From Larix sibirica (lineage: Eukaryota > Streptophyta > Pinopsida > Pinales > Pinaceae), in the NCBI GenBank assembly GCA_004151065.3, contig NWUY0300045611.1, forward strand, positions 11,934-22,164: a stretch of 10,231 bases of DNA, given 5' to 3'. Positions 1 to 8,397 of this stretch are shown here, piece by piece. Each line of letters opens with the position of its first letter. Within the stretch, counting starts at the first letter, position 1. Both the position numbers and the translations under genes were made by a program. Under the pieces are notes generated by a model, which saw only the letters and a program-made list of their open reading frames with translations, searched no databases and had not been told where the DNA came from.

Positions 1-108
1 ATATGTGATTCTAATTTTTTTAAAGATTTCCAACAAAATAAAATGAAAAATATGCTCGAACAAAGTTAAAAACAATTGTATCAATAATTAAATATTTAGA
101 CTACACAT
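1..108. other. Unassigned AT-rich flank left of the LINE
   Basis: AT-rich sequence with no convincing open reading frame on either strand. It lies just beyond the poly(A) end of the LINE, where the rest of the neighbouring copia element (end of reverse transcriptase, RNase H, 3' LTR) would be expected if the LINE had simply inserted into it. I translated the minus strand here by eye and saw no copia RNase H or other recognisable protein. It may be host DNA or another element. Confidence 0.5.
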
Positions 109-251
109 TATTTTTTTTCCAAGGAAAAAAGCGTAATTTCATTAAAGGTAATCAAATTACATATTTTATAAGAGCTTCAGAGAGCCCTTTCAGGTAGTAA
201 GCTTTTCATCTTCAAGTATAAAAAATGCAGAAAAAGTAGTTCCAAGCTCTT
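109..251 (-). other. LINE 3' UTR and short poly(A) end
   Basis: Stretch between the ORF2 stop (TAG or similar triplet at 252-254) and the A-run. Read on the minus strand it ends with a TTTAATGAAATT-like stretch followed by a T-rich patch and then eight A residues (111-118 on the plus strand as T). This layout is common at the 3' ends of plant L1 elements. The A-run is short, which fits an old or eroded tail. No TSD-like repeat of the 3981-4000 sequence was found on its outer side. Confidence 0.7.
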
Positions 252-2069
252 CTATGAGAGCTTAATATCACATCGCATAGTACATCCAGAGAGTATCACA
301 AAAGTGCTATAAAGAGTGTCACAAGTGCCCCAAAAATTGAGTGAGTAGAGTGAAAACGATAAATTTTTTTGTAATTCAAGTCCCTCAATGAACAGCCTAT
401 GATAGTGTTCATGGAAAGTATCATTGTCTTGTTCCAAAATGTGCCATTGACCAAGAGGAAGTGTCAAGCCCTGTTTTGACAGGAGGTCAGTGTCCTTATT
501 CCTTTCCCTGTAGATATGATTACAAGTGATATTGTCAAACATTCCAGTAATTCTCAAAGTTTCTTCTAATAAAGTGCTCAAGACCAGATTGTGGTACCTC
601 TGTAATTGATTAACCCAATTTATGATGATCACGGAGTCACCAAAAATTTGTAGATGTGTGCATTGTATTTCCAGCGCAAAAAGAAGTAGTAGTTTTAAAG
701 CAAAGAGTTCAGCAAAATTGTTTGTGCCACGGCCCAGCCCCATGTGAATCTTGTAGTAGTGGGTTTTGGAGAGATAAAGAATTGCTCCCCCTCCATAGAT
801 GTTGTTCTGGGAAGTGCCATCAAAGTAGGCCCAGGGTAGAGGTGGGTTAATAAATTCAGTAGTGGGGATGCGGGAAATGGGAAGAGCTTTCTCCTGTGGG
901 AAGTGGGAGAGGATCGAGATGCTGTGATTTACCAGGATAGTGGGGGTAGTAGTTCTGTCGCGAAAGATCAGTTTGTTTCGTGCGAGCCAGATGCCCCAGA
1001 TAACAATCATAGGTAAGGCACGAATAAAAGAAGTGTCCAAGGAGTCGTGCCAATGTTTCCAAGCCTCTTCAACAGTCTGCCCTTCCCACTTACCAGTTGC
1101 TGCGTGTATGATTTTTAGCTTAGACCAAATGTTTGCTATAAACAAACAGTGAAGGAAAAGGTGGGAGGTTCTTTCTGCGGCTTGTTTGCATAGAATGCAC
1201 CAGCCTAGGCCTTCAATATGTTTGTTCCAAATATGGTCCCAAGTGGGGATCCGGTTTGCAAGCGTGCACCACATAAAGATTTTTGATTTTGAGGGGCAGT
1301 GTGACTTCCAGATCTTTTGCCACCACCATTTTTGCTCGACATGTTGTTGCTTTTGTTCCATTAGCAGTTTGTAACCCAGTTTTGGGGCATATCTGCCATT
1401 GGATGCCGACGACCATATGAGATTATCAGGGGAGTCCGAGATACGAGCATGGGAGAGACGTAGTGCAATTAGGTAGTCATTCCAATGGTTGTTAAATTCA
1501 ATCGGGAGATTCAGTGCTTCCGAAGTCAGCCAACCCTGGTGCCAGAAGGTGGTAGTTAGAGGGTCAGCAATTTGTGATAGATGGAAAAATCCATTTTGTT
1601 GAAGAAAAAGTATGAGAGGATCCAGAAGAATGTGATGATTTTGGCATCCAATCCACGAGTCTGAACCAATACGGATTTGAGACCCGTTTCCAACTTTCCA
1701 GGCGAGTCCTTGAGTAATGAGCAGGAGAGGTGCCAGCACTGCTTTCCATATGAAAGACATCCCTGCCCAACGCTTTCTGGGGTTCCGAATCCATTGGTTG
1801 ACTGTATCTGGAGTAATATACTTCTGTTTGATAACCTCCGTCCACAAATTTTCAGTGTTGAGAATTCCCCAGCCCACCTTTGCGGCCAGTGATGTAGCGA
1901 ATGAGTGAATATGTTTGAGGCCCCAACCCCCTAAGGATTTTGACAAGGCGAGACGTTCCCAGTGAACCCAGGGCGTGGTATAGGTGTTTGAGTGACTAGA
2001 CCAAAGAAATCGGAAGCAGAGCTTCCTAGCTTTATCCCGAATACCCTTTGGGATCCAGGCCAGTGACAT
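252..2069 (-). pseudogene. LINE ORF2, C-terminal part: thumb, zinc-knuckle region and RNase H
   Basis: Open segment of 605 residues, in the same frame as the reverse transcriptase segment upstream but separated from it by TAG codons at 2070-2072 and 2187-2189. The listed first Met is internal, not a true start. Residues 1-100 match the post-RT region of plant LINEs (FLWSSHSN, GGWGLKHI). Residues about 226-318 form the zf-RVT region with Cys291, Cys294, His303, His307 and Cys308. Residues about 412-532 form a plant L1 RNase H with the catalytic acids visible at Asp417 (YFDGTS), Glu454 (FAEL), Asp478 (GDS) and Asp528, plus His518. The RNase H removes RNA from RNA:DNA hybrids and is known as a later acquisition in the plant L1 lineage. 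The tail after residue 535 shows no known domain. The segment is well preserved, but it cannot be made from this copy without passing the stops. Confidence 0.88.
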
Positions 2070-2189
2070 CTAATACATAGGGATGGCCTCCAGAACAAAT
2101 TTAATGAGAACAAGACGACCAACTCTGGAGAGCCATCGATGACTCCAAATCAGTAATCTTTTTTCCAATTTTGCAAGAAGCCAGGTCTA
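2070..2189 (-). other. Bridge with two in-frame TAG codons splitting LINE ORF2
   Basis: TAG codons at 2187-2189 and 2070-2072 are 39 codons apart and in the same frame as both flanking segments. The codons between still read as LINE sequence (WLLAKLEKRL, WSHRWLSRVGRLVLIK). The second stop sits where relatives have Trp before MSLAWIP, which a single G-to-A change (TGG to TAG) would explain. So ORF2 here is one frame with two nonsense changes and no frameshift. Confidence 0.85.
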
Positions 2190-3980
2190 GTTGCACATTT
2201 TGTAGCCATTTGGCTTCAAATGAAAACCCAGATATTTTAGACCCTCATCCAAAAATAAGATTTCAAAGGGAAAGAGTGTGAGGTAGTTGTGTTGTTCAGC
2301 AACAGTCAGTCTGTAGAGAGTGATAGAGGATTTGAGGACATTTATGACCATTCCAGTGGCGTCGTGAAAGAGTGTTAGAATGTTGTCAAGATGTTTAGCG
2401 TCCCCAATCGAACCAACACAGAAGATCAGAATATCATCCACAAAGAGTAGGTGAGTGAGCCGAAGAGAGTTGGTGATTCGAATCCCCTGGAAAGTGCCTT
2501 GACGTTTAGCAGCGAGAATAGCGCGGCTAAAACCTTCTGCCACCAAAAGGAAGAGTAGTGGGGATAAAGGGCAACCCTGGCGAAGTCCTCTTTCATCACA
2601 AAAGAACTGTGAGGGTGAGCCATTGATGAGAACAACGAAAGGGGCTGTAGTGATGCAACTCATTGTCCATTTTATGAAGGCATAGTCAAACCCGAGGTGT
2701 GTCATTAGCAGATGAAGATAGAGCCAACTGACTCTGTCAAAGGCCTTTGAGAGATCAATTTTTATGACAACACCCTTTATGCCCTTTATTTTTTGAGAGT
2801 GTAAGCCTTCCTGAGCAACCCCGTTAGCTTCATGAATCTGTCGCCCCTCCAGGAAGTCGAATTGTTCCTTGGAGATAAAATTTGAGAGAACACATTTGAG
2901 CCTTTTAGCCATGATTTTTGCCACAACTTTGTATGTAATGTTGCAGAGAGAGATGGGGCGAAATTCATCCATGGAAACCGACTTATCTGACTTGGGAATG
3001 AGTGCAATGAAAGTGGCATTTAGAGGTGGGTGAACAAGGCCCCCAAGTCTGGATTCTTTGGTGAGAAGAAGAAGATCATTGCCGATAGTATCAAAATATT
3101 CGAGCAAGAATTCAATTGTCCACCCGTCCGGTCCTGGACTCTTGTCCTTTTGAAAACTGTGCAGGGTTTCCTTGAGTTCCTCCTTAGAGATCTCTTCCAT
3201 TAGGTTTTGATTATCATCTTCAGTTACAACTCCCGGGAAAAATTGAGAGAGTTGGATAACTTCAGCGATATTTGCACGGCGGGTGTCCGAAAAAAGAGTT
3301 TTGAAGTGTGATGTGCCCATAGTGGCCAGGTCCTTGAAGGAGGAGATAGTCTCTCCAAATTCATTTTTAAGATCCCAAATAGTGTTTTGTGCCTTTCGTC
3401 CTTTAGCATAGTCTTGGAAAAACTTTGTATTTTCATCACCGCTTTCAAGCCATATGGCTCTACTCTTTAATTTCCATACTTCCTCTTGTTCAGAGTATAT
3501 TTTATTACGGGTGCATTCCAGGGATCTAAGTAAGTCGGTGGATTCCTGCGTGATGAAACTGCCCCCATCAGCTTCCAGAAGACCGGCCAATTCCCTTTCG
3601 ACTTGAATCAACTCAAGTTCATCACGTTCACGCTTTTTGTGTGCCCATTCTTTCACTAGTAATTTAACTCTTGAAAGATTATTGACAAAGTGTGGGGCAG
3701 CATAAAGACCTTCACTAGGTTGGAAAGGGATCCATGAGTTTTTGATAATGTTTGCAACCTCCTCCTCTTTTAACCAAGCGACACATAGTTTGAAGGGGCT
3801 GGGGGGTTTTGAAGAGTTGCCCAGTATCTCTAAAAAAATAGGTAGGTGATAAGAAATGCCCTCATATTCTACCCATTTTCGAATCCTATAGTGTTGGCTC
3901 GGAAGGTCCTCAACAAGCAGAAATCGGTCCAGTCTCTTTGAGATTCTCCCCTCCCCGGTTCTGCGATTGATCCAAGTAGG
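2187..3980 (-). pseudogene. LINE ORF2, N-terminal part: endonuclease end and reverse transcriptase
   Basis: Open frame on the minus strand with no stop from about 3980 to the TAG at 2187-2189. A GTG at 3654-3656 is the first possible start codon, but homology runs upstream of it, so the frame is really 5'-truncated. The 3657-3980 part encodes the end of the LINE endonuclease: TWINRR, RLDRFL and a SYHLPI stretch where most family members have S-D-H. Counting from 3656, residues 170-180 carry SPGPDGW, 215-240 IPKSD and FRPISLCN, 300-310 IDLSKAFDRV (catalytic Asp301), 356-366 RGLRQGCPLSP, and 405-408 FVDD (catalytic Asp407 and Asp408). These are the LINE RT blocks in correct order, so the polymerase site itself looks intact. 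A LINE RT copies element RNA at a nicked genomic site in the nucleus. Confidence 0.92.
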
Positions 3981-4790
3981 CTGTACAAACAGGTTTACAA
4001 TCTTCCATGTTCAAATTCTTCAACATCTCTTTAATGTATTTAGTTTGAGATAAATATGCCTTTGCCAAGTTATGAAATCTGCTAAGTTATGAAATTTGAA
4101 GACCTAAGAAAAAGGTCAACTCACCAAGCATAGACATTTCAAACTCTTTTTGCATGTCTTTTGCGAACTTTTGGCTCAAATGATCAACATCACTCCCGAA
4201 GATGATATCATCAACATAAACCTTAATGATAAGCATATTTTCATGGTTAATTTTTATGTAGAGATTGACAAGTATGCATCTCCTCTCTTGAACCCTTGTT
4301 GTTGTAGGTATTTGTCAAGTCTTGAGTATAAAGCCCTAGGAGTCTGCTTTAATCCATACAAAACTTTCTTCAATTTGAGAACATGATCATTGTTTCTTGC
4401 TATTAAGAATCCTCCGGGTTGTTCGATATACTCTTCTTCCTCCAATTATCCATTAATAAAAGCTGATTTAACATCCATTTGATAAACTTCAAATTTTTTG
4501 GAGCATGCATAAGCCAAGAACATTCTAATAGCTTCTATTCTTGCCACTGGAGAAAAAGTTTCCTCAAAGTATACCCCTTCAACTTAAGCATAACCATTAC
4601 ACACAAGTCTTGCTTTATTTAAGATTACCCATCCATCTTCATTCAATTTATTTCTAAAAAGCCACTTAGTGCCAATTACATTATTCTCTTTAGGCCTTGG
4701 AACAAGTTCCCAAGTCTGAATTTTGTCAATCCGATTCAATTCTTCTCTCGTAGAATTTACACAATGTTTTTCAACCCTAGCTAAAAGTTA
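3981..4790 (-). pseudogene. Copia reverse transcriptase (RVT_2), truncated by the LINE junction
   Basis: The homologous frame starts near 4790 and reads TWELVPRPKENNVIGTKWLF and NKARLVCNGYA, then TAA (4584-4586, where Gln is expected), [37 protein letters not shown] (4446-4448), and then YIEQPGGF and LKKVLYGLKQTPRALYSRLDKYL. A one-base shift near 4270 leads to NLYIKINHENMLIIKVYVDDIIFGSD, with the catalytic YVDD at 4207-4218, then FEMSMLGELTFFLGLQIS and TAA (4087-4089). After a local duplication and shift, YLSQTKYIKEML and MEDCKPVCT are read up to about 3981, where LINE sequence starts. The remaining C-terminal part and all of RNase H are missing. The enzyme normally copies element RNA into cDNA inside particles. 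Confidence 0.9.
4067..4100. repeat. 17-bp local tandem duplication in copia reverse transcriptase
   Basis: AAGTTATGAAAT occurs at 4067-4078 and again at 4084-4095, a 17-bp offset. The duplication sits where the protein frame breaks after LGLQIS, so a replication slip or repair event probably added one copy and helped destroy the frame. Confidence 0.75.
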
Positions 4791-5330
4791 CTTCTTCAGA
4801 AGTGCTTTCCAACTTTCTCCTTCTTGTTTGTATACCAACATTCTTATCACCAATGATTAAGTCACCAGAGTGATTATTTTGAACATACTTGGAGGGCACC
4901 TTTGTATATTGTCTTTCATTTTCTTCTTGCGCTTGTACTTCTCCTTTCCATTCTCCTTGTTGTCCTTCTCTTTGTTGTTCCTCTTGTTGCTCTTCTTCTT
5001 GCTGCTCAAATATTGGCTCATCATCTTCATCTATGAATCTTGATCTTTTTGCTTCTTGTCTTGATTTGCGAGTCATTGTTTCATCTACCTTCACATTTGG
5101 ACTCATAACTATCTTGTCTAAACTCAAATTGTAGCATTTGTAAGCTTTATTCCTACAAGAGTAACCAAGGAAAATACATTCATTAGTTCCGGAGTCAAAC
5201 TTTCCCAAGTTTTCATCATCTCTCTTGATGTAGCATTTTCTCCCAAACACCCTAAAATGTTTAATTGTTACTGGTTTTCCTTTCCAGAGTTCATAGGGAG
5301 TTTTATTACTGTTAGCTCTAATTGTGCTCT
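4777..5330 (-). pseudogene. Copia integrase C-terminus and acidic/Gln-rich linker
   Basis: Picks up after the frame change near 5325 (KTPYELWKGKP, then VFGRKCYIKRDDENLGKFDS from 5250). The block IFLGYS..NKAYKCYNL is the typical end of plant copia integrase. The codon at 5248-5250 is GTG and internal, not a true start. Residues 74-110 from there (4921-5031) are a low-complexity tract of Glu and Gln. The segment ends with GDKNVGIQTRRRKLESTSEE, usual for the linker before the copia reverse transcriptase, and stops at TAG 4777-4779. A one-base shift close to that stop brings back the frame of the reverse transcriptase. Confidence 0.85.
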
Positions 5331-5828
5331 GTTTAAAATATGGACAGTTTTATGAACTGCTTGGGTCCAAAAGATATTAGATAACTTGGTGTCATTCAAC
5401 ATTGTTGTGGCCATTTCTTGCATAGTCCCGTTCTTCCTTTCTTCTACTCGGCTCTGCTGTGGAGTCCTAGAAGCTAAGAACTCTCTGTTGATTCCATGAT
5501 GTTCACAGAATTCCGCAAATTCATTTGAAGTGTACTCACCCCCATTGTCTGACCTTAGACATCTGATCTTCAAGTCAATTTCATTCTCAACCATTCCTTT
5601 GAAGAATTTAAACATCTCAAAGGCTTACGATTTTTTCTCGAGAAAAGAAATCCAGGTCATTCTAGTGTAATCATCAATGAATAAAATGAAATAAGATTCT
5701 TTGATCAAACCTTTTGTTCTCGTGGGCCCACAAATATTAGTGTGCACAAGTTCCAATTTTTTTTTGTGGAATATTCTTTCGTGTTGAATTTGACCCTTAT
5801 TTGTTTTCCATGTAGACAATGATTGCAA
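5268..5828 (-). pseudogene. Copia integrase catalytic core (rve domain), mutated
   Basis: Integrase inserts the element cDNA into the chromosome. The core runs in one frame across a TAA stop at 5625-5627. The block LELVHTNICGPTRTKG carries Asn (codon 5736-5738, AAT) where the first catalytic Asp of the DDE triad is expected. The second acid is visible in RSDNGGEYTS (Asp codon 5547-5549) and the third in VEERKN (Glu codon 5439-5441); the spacing between them is 35 residues, as in the DX35E rule. Also visible are LFIDDYTRMTW and RTPQQ. The homologous frame is entered at the A9 run near 5757-5765 and left near 5325, after HILNRAQL, where a one-base change moves it to the next segment. The missing Asp means even a frame-corrected enzyme would be expected to be inactive. 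Confidence 0.87.
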
Positions 5829-6427
5829 ATAGAATTTGAGGGTTTTATGATTCTAGGTATGCCCCTTACTGCTTGATTCTTGCTGATTTTTAGTAAGTTA
5901 TCAAAATTTATATGACCTAATCTTCTATGCCAAAGCCAACTTTCATCTACTTTTCCCATACAACATTTTTCATTTTTTCTTTCATCCAAGATGTATATAT
6001 TATTAAGAGTTCTAGATATTGTTACCACCAATTTTCTTGAATCCTCGTTTCTTATTTCACATTTCTCAAATTTGAAGGTGAGAATGTGCCCATGATCATT
6101 GACATTGAGAAGATTGTGCTTTATGTTTTCCACAAGCAAGACATTTTCTGCTTTAACCTTTTCATTTCCAATACTTACCGTTCCTTTCATAGAGTTATCA
6201 TCTCCGAATGTAAAACTGCCTCCCTTTTCGCTTTTAAAGTTTAAGATTTTGTTCTTATCTATAGTCATATGTTTGGAACAACCACTATCAATATATCATT
6301 TACTTCTTTTGCTTTGGGCATGCAAGGACAAGTCACATTCTTCTTTGTCTGATTTTTTTGTTTTCCGTTTCCAGACCCTAGAATATTCTTTCTCATGCTT
6401 AAAGGAGTGATCATTGGTCACGTTTTT
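5705..6427 (-). pseudogene. Copia protease and integrase zinc-binding (HHCC) domain
   Basis: Same frame as the end of gag; only TAG 6428-6430 and TGA 6296-6298 interrupt it. The TGA stands just before YIDSGCSKHM, where relatives have Trp (TGG to TGA). The aspartic protease active-site triplet DSG lies at 6281-6289. The protease cuts the polyprotein into mature parts. Further on the segment has NVLLVENIKHNLL (gag-pre-integrase region) and then the integrase HHCC zinc finger: His114, His119, Cys148 and Cys151 counted from 6268 (WLWHRRLGHINF and ICNHC). Compared with the usual family layout, a few codons seem lost near FGDDNSMKG and NLLNVNDHG. The listed Met at 6266-6268 is internal. Real homology leaves this frame at the A9 run near 5757-5765; the rest to 5705 is out of frame. 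Confidence 0.87.
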
Positions 6428-7445
6428 CTAAGCAATAATCAAACTACTTTTACAGTCTCGAGATTTATGGCCAAAGCTATGACATCTATAGCATTCAACA
6501 TCCAGATTCAAAGGAGTAAAGGAATTGCATTTTATATCCATAGCCTTTATGTTTTCATTGTTCACATGATCAACCTTACGGAACATATAGGAGATTCTCT
6601 TCTTCTCAAAATCATCCTTTGCATATGCTCTGCAATTTGCAGCTTTATGCCCAAAATTATTGCAGAAAAAACAATGACCAAGAAAAAGAGTTTGATACCT
6701 AGCAAAAAAGGATATTTTTGGAGGAACAATTCCTTTATTTATGTTGTTATTGTAGAATAATTGTTGATTGTCCTTCCTTTGGCCATTGTTTTCTTCCCTT
6801 TTAATGGAACTCTTGAGAGCATCTACAAAACTCTTGGTTTCAACTTCATTTTTAAGCATCATTGAGCTTGAGCCCTCATTTGGAATCTTCTGTTCATACC
6901 CAAGACTAGATTTATCCATTGTTGATATTTGACTGTTGATGATATGATCTAATACTTTAGAGTTGTTTCCAAACTTCTGCTGATATTTTAATTGGGTGGA
7001 CATTTTCTGCAGTTCCTTTCTTAGAGAAACAACTTCACCCTCCAATTTCTCATTTATTTCCTTCCTTTCTTTTAGTTGACCTATCAATACTTCTTCTATT
7101 TTTCTTGCCTCTTCTAACTGAATATTTAAATCAAGGATGTCTTCTCTTGTTTCTTTTGAATTTTTGACTTCTTCCTCATGCTTTAGTAATTGTTCCTTTA
7201 GTTGCTTATTCTTCTTATTTTCTTCAATTCATTTAGGGCACTAATAAGTTCCCTTCAAGATCTACTTTTGCTTCTTCTTCATGATTTTCATTCTCAAGAT
7301 ATTTATTTTTTATATCTAATGTCATGAAAATAACATCTTTTGTATCACTGTCACTATCATAATCTTCATCTGATCAGCTACTATCCTCTCTTCAATAAAT
7401 ACTTTTCTTCTACTTATTGAATTTTCCCCTATTCTCAACTCTACC
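6428..7445 (-). pseudogene. Copia gag, C-terminal part (acidic linker, coiled coil, two zinc knuckles)
   Basis: Continues gag in the same direction. Positions 7445-7250 keep the frame of the upstream gag but carry stops at 7410-7412, 7392-7394 and 7374-7376. An Asp/Ser-rich linker (DEDYDSDSDTKDVIFM) is followed by a Lys/Glu-rich coiled-coil stretch that needs two frame changes between 7250 and 7205. From 7087 the frame is open to the TAG at 6428-6430: coiled coil (LKERKEINEKLEGEVVSLRKEL), then two complete CX2CX4HX4C zinc knuckles, Cys139-Cys142-His147-Cys152 and Cys199-Cys202-His207-Cys212 of that segment. The knuckles are the RNA-binding nucleocapsid part. The frame goes straight on past the TAG into the protease, so gag and pol were probably one polyprotein. 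Confidence 0.82.
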
Positions 7446-8333
7446 TCATTTGTATTTCTTTTTCTTTTCTTTGTTGCTATAGTCTTCCTCATCTTCACTA
7501 TCCTTTTCTATATCAGGACACTTAGCAGCAAAATGTCCTATTTTACCACAATCAAAATATTTAAATGGTAACTTAACTTTGTATTTACCTTGTCCTTTCT
7601 TGAGTCTCTTTACGAAGTTTGCTTCTTCATCATCACATTCATCAGAGGAGATTTTAATTGATTCTTGCTTACTGCTGCTTGTCTTCTCTGAGGCTATGAA
7701 AGTTGCTTCCCTCCTTAAAGGGTTTTCCTTTTCAGTTCTCACCTCATATGCTGTAAGGATCCCATGCAGTTCATCGGTTGTTACTTTGTAAAGATCCTTT
7801 ATTTCTTCTAGAACAGAGACTTTGGAATCAAATCTCATTGGCAATGTTCTTAAAACCTTTTGAACAATCGCTGCTTTTGGAACCTCTTCTACCACCTTTA
7901 AGAGAGTTGACAATTTCATCTACATGAAGAAAATAGTCTACAATATTTTCACCTTCCTTCATTTCAAGGCTTTCGGACTGTCCTCTATGTGTTTTTAGCT
8001 TTTCCTTCTTGACTGTGCTATCCCCTTCATATATATGTTGGAGTTTGTCGCACATTTCTTTGGTTGTTTCATAGTACATGATTTTTGCAAGTTTTGATTC
8101 TGCAACACCACACAAAATTGCATTTCTATCTCTTGAATTATTTTCACTGAGCTTTTTCTCAACTACATCAGTGGGTGGAGTTTTTGGTATTGTGTATCCA
8201 TCTTCAACAGATTGAAAAATATCAAATCCTAGTGCCATTATGTAATCCTCATTCTAAAACTCCAGAATACGTAGTTGGAGCCATCAAACAGTATTGGTGG
8301 TCTGTTTGTTGAAAGACCTTCCTATCTATCCAT
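7446..8333 (-). pseudogene. Copia gag, N-terminal part (UBN2-type gag domain and first zinc knuckle)
   Basis: Gag forms the virus-like particle that packages element RNA in the cytoplasm. The likely start is ATG at 8331-8333, 52 bases past the primer binding site; codon 4 is already a TAG (8322-8324). The next codons read FDGSNYVFWSFRMR, the usual copia gag start, and then a one-base loss near 8243 moves the frame to the segment 8238-7828. That segment (MALGFDIFQSVEDGY, NAILCGV, LQHIYEGDSTVK, ENIVDYFLHVDEIVN) is UBN2-type gag. A second shift near 7890 leads to 7919-7446 (VQKVLRTLPMRF, LHGILTAYEVR). It ends with a zinc knuckle, DCGKIGHFAAKC, where the first Cys is Tyr (codon 7557-7559, TAT for an expected TGT), and an acidic/Lys-rich tail up to TGA at 7446-7448. 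Confidence 0.88.
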
Positions 8334-8385
8334 ATTTGTCGTAGAGATATGCCTTCTAATGGTCAAACTTCTGTAGAAGGTACCT

Positions 8386-8397
8386 GCTCTAATACCA
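8386..8397 (-). promoter_or_regulatory. Primer binding site (initiator tRNA-Met type)
   Basis: The minus strand reads TGGTATTAGAGC, one base different from the usual plant copia site TGGTATCAGAGC, which pairs with the 3' end of initiator tRNA-Met. It lies two bases inside the LTR end (CCAACA on the minus strand, 8400-8405). This fixes the orientation of the copia element and the inner edge of its 5' LTR. Minus-strand cDNA synthesis would have started here. Confidence 0.88.

Larger units (their letters stand above)
109..3980 (-). mobile_element. 5'-truncated L1-type LINE retrotransposon (non-LTR)
   Basis: A plant L1-clade LINE read on the minus strand. Seen in order from its 5' side: the end of an apurinic-type endonuclease, a LINE reverse transcriptase, a zinc-binding reverse transcriptase-associated domain, a plant-type RNase H, a 3' UTR and a short A-run (poly-T at 111-118 on the plus strand). 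Full-length plant L1 elements are usually 6-7 kb and carry ORF1 (nucleic-acid-binding) and a complete endonuclease; here ORF1 and the first part of the endonuclease are missing. The right edge was placed at about 3980, where LINE endonuclease sequence gives way directly to copia reverse transcriptase sequence. 5' truncation is typical of target-primed reverse transcription, but I could not find matching target site duplications at the two ends. Confidence 0.9.

Noticed and set aside
1-108. Continuation of copia beyond the LINE
   Set aside because: Frames read on the minus strand showed no copia RNase H or LTR-like features, though 108 bases are too few to rule it out completely.
656-1374. Several plus-strand open stretches of 60-70 codons (656-850, 940-1152, 1186-1374)
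   Set aside because: They lie antisense to well-supported LINE RNase H and zinc-knuckle coding sequence and show no domain of their own.
3981-8333. A working gag-pol gene using frameshifting or stop readthrough
   Set aside because: There are too many independent frame changes and stops, plus lost catalytic and zinc residues; this is decay.
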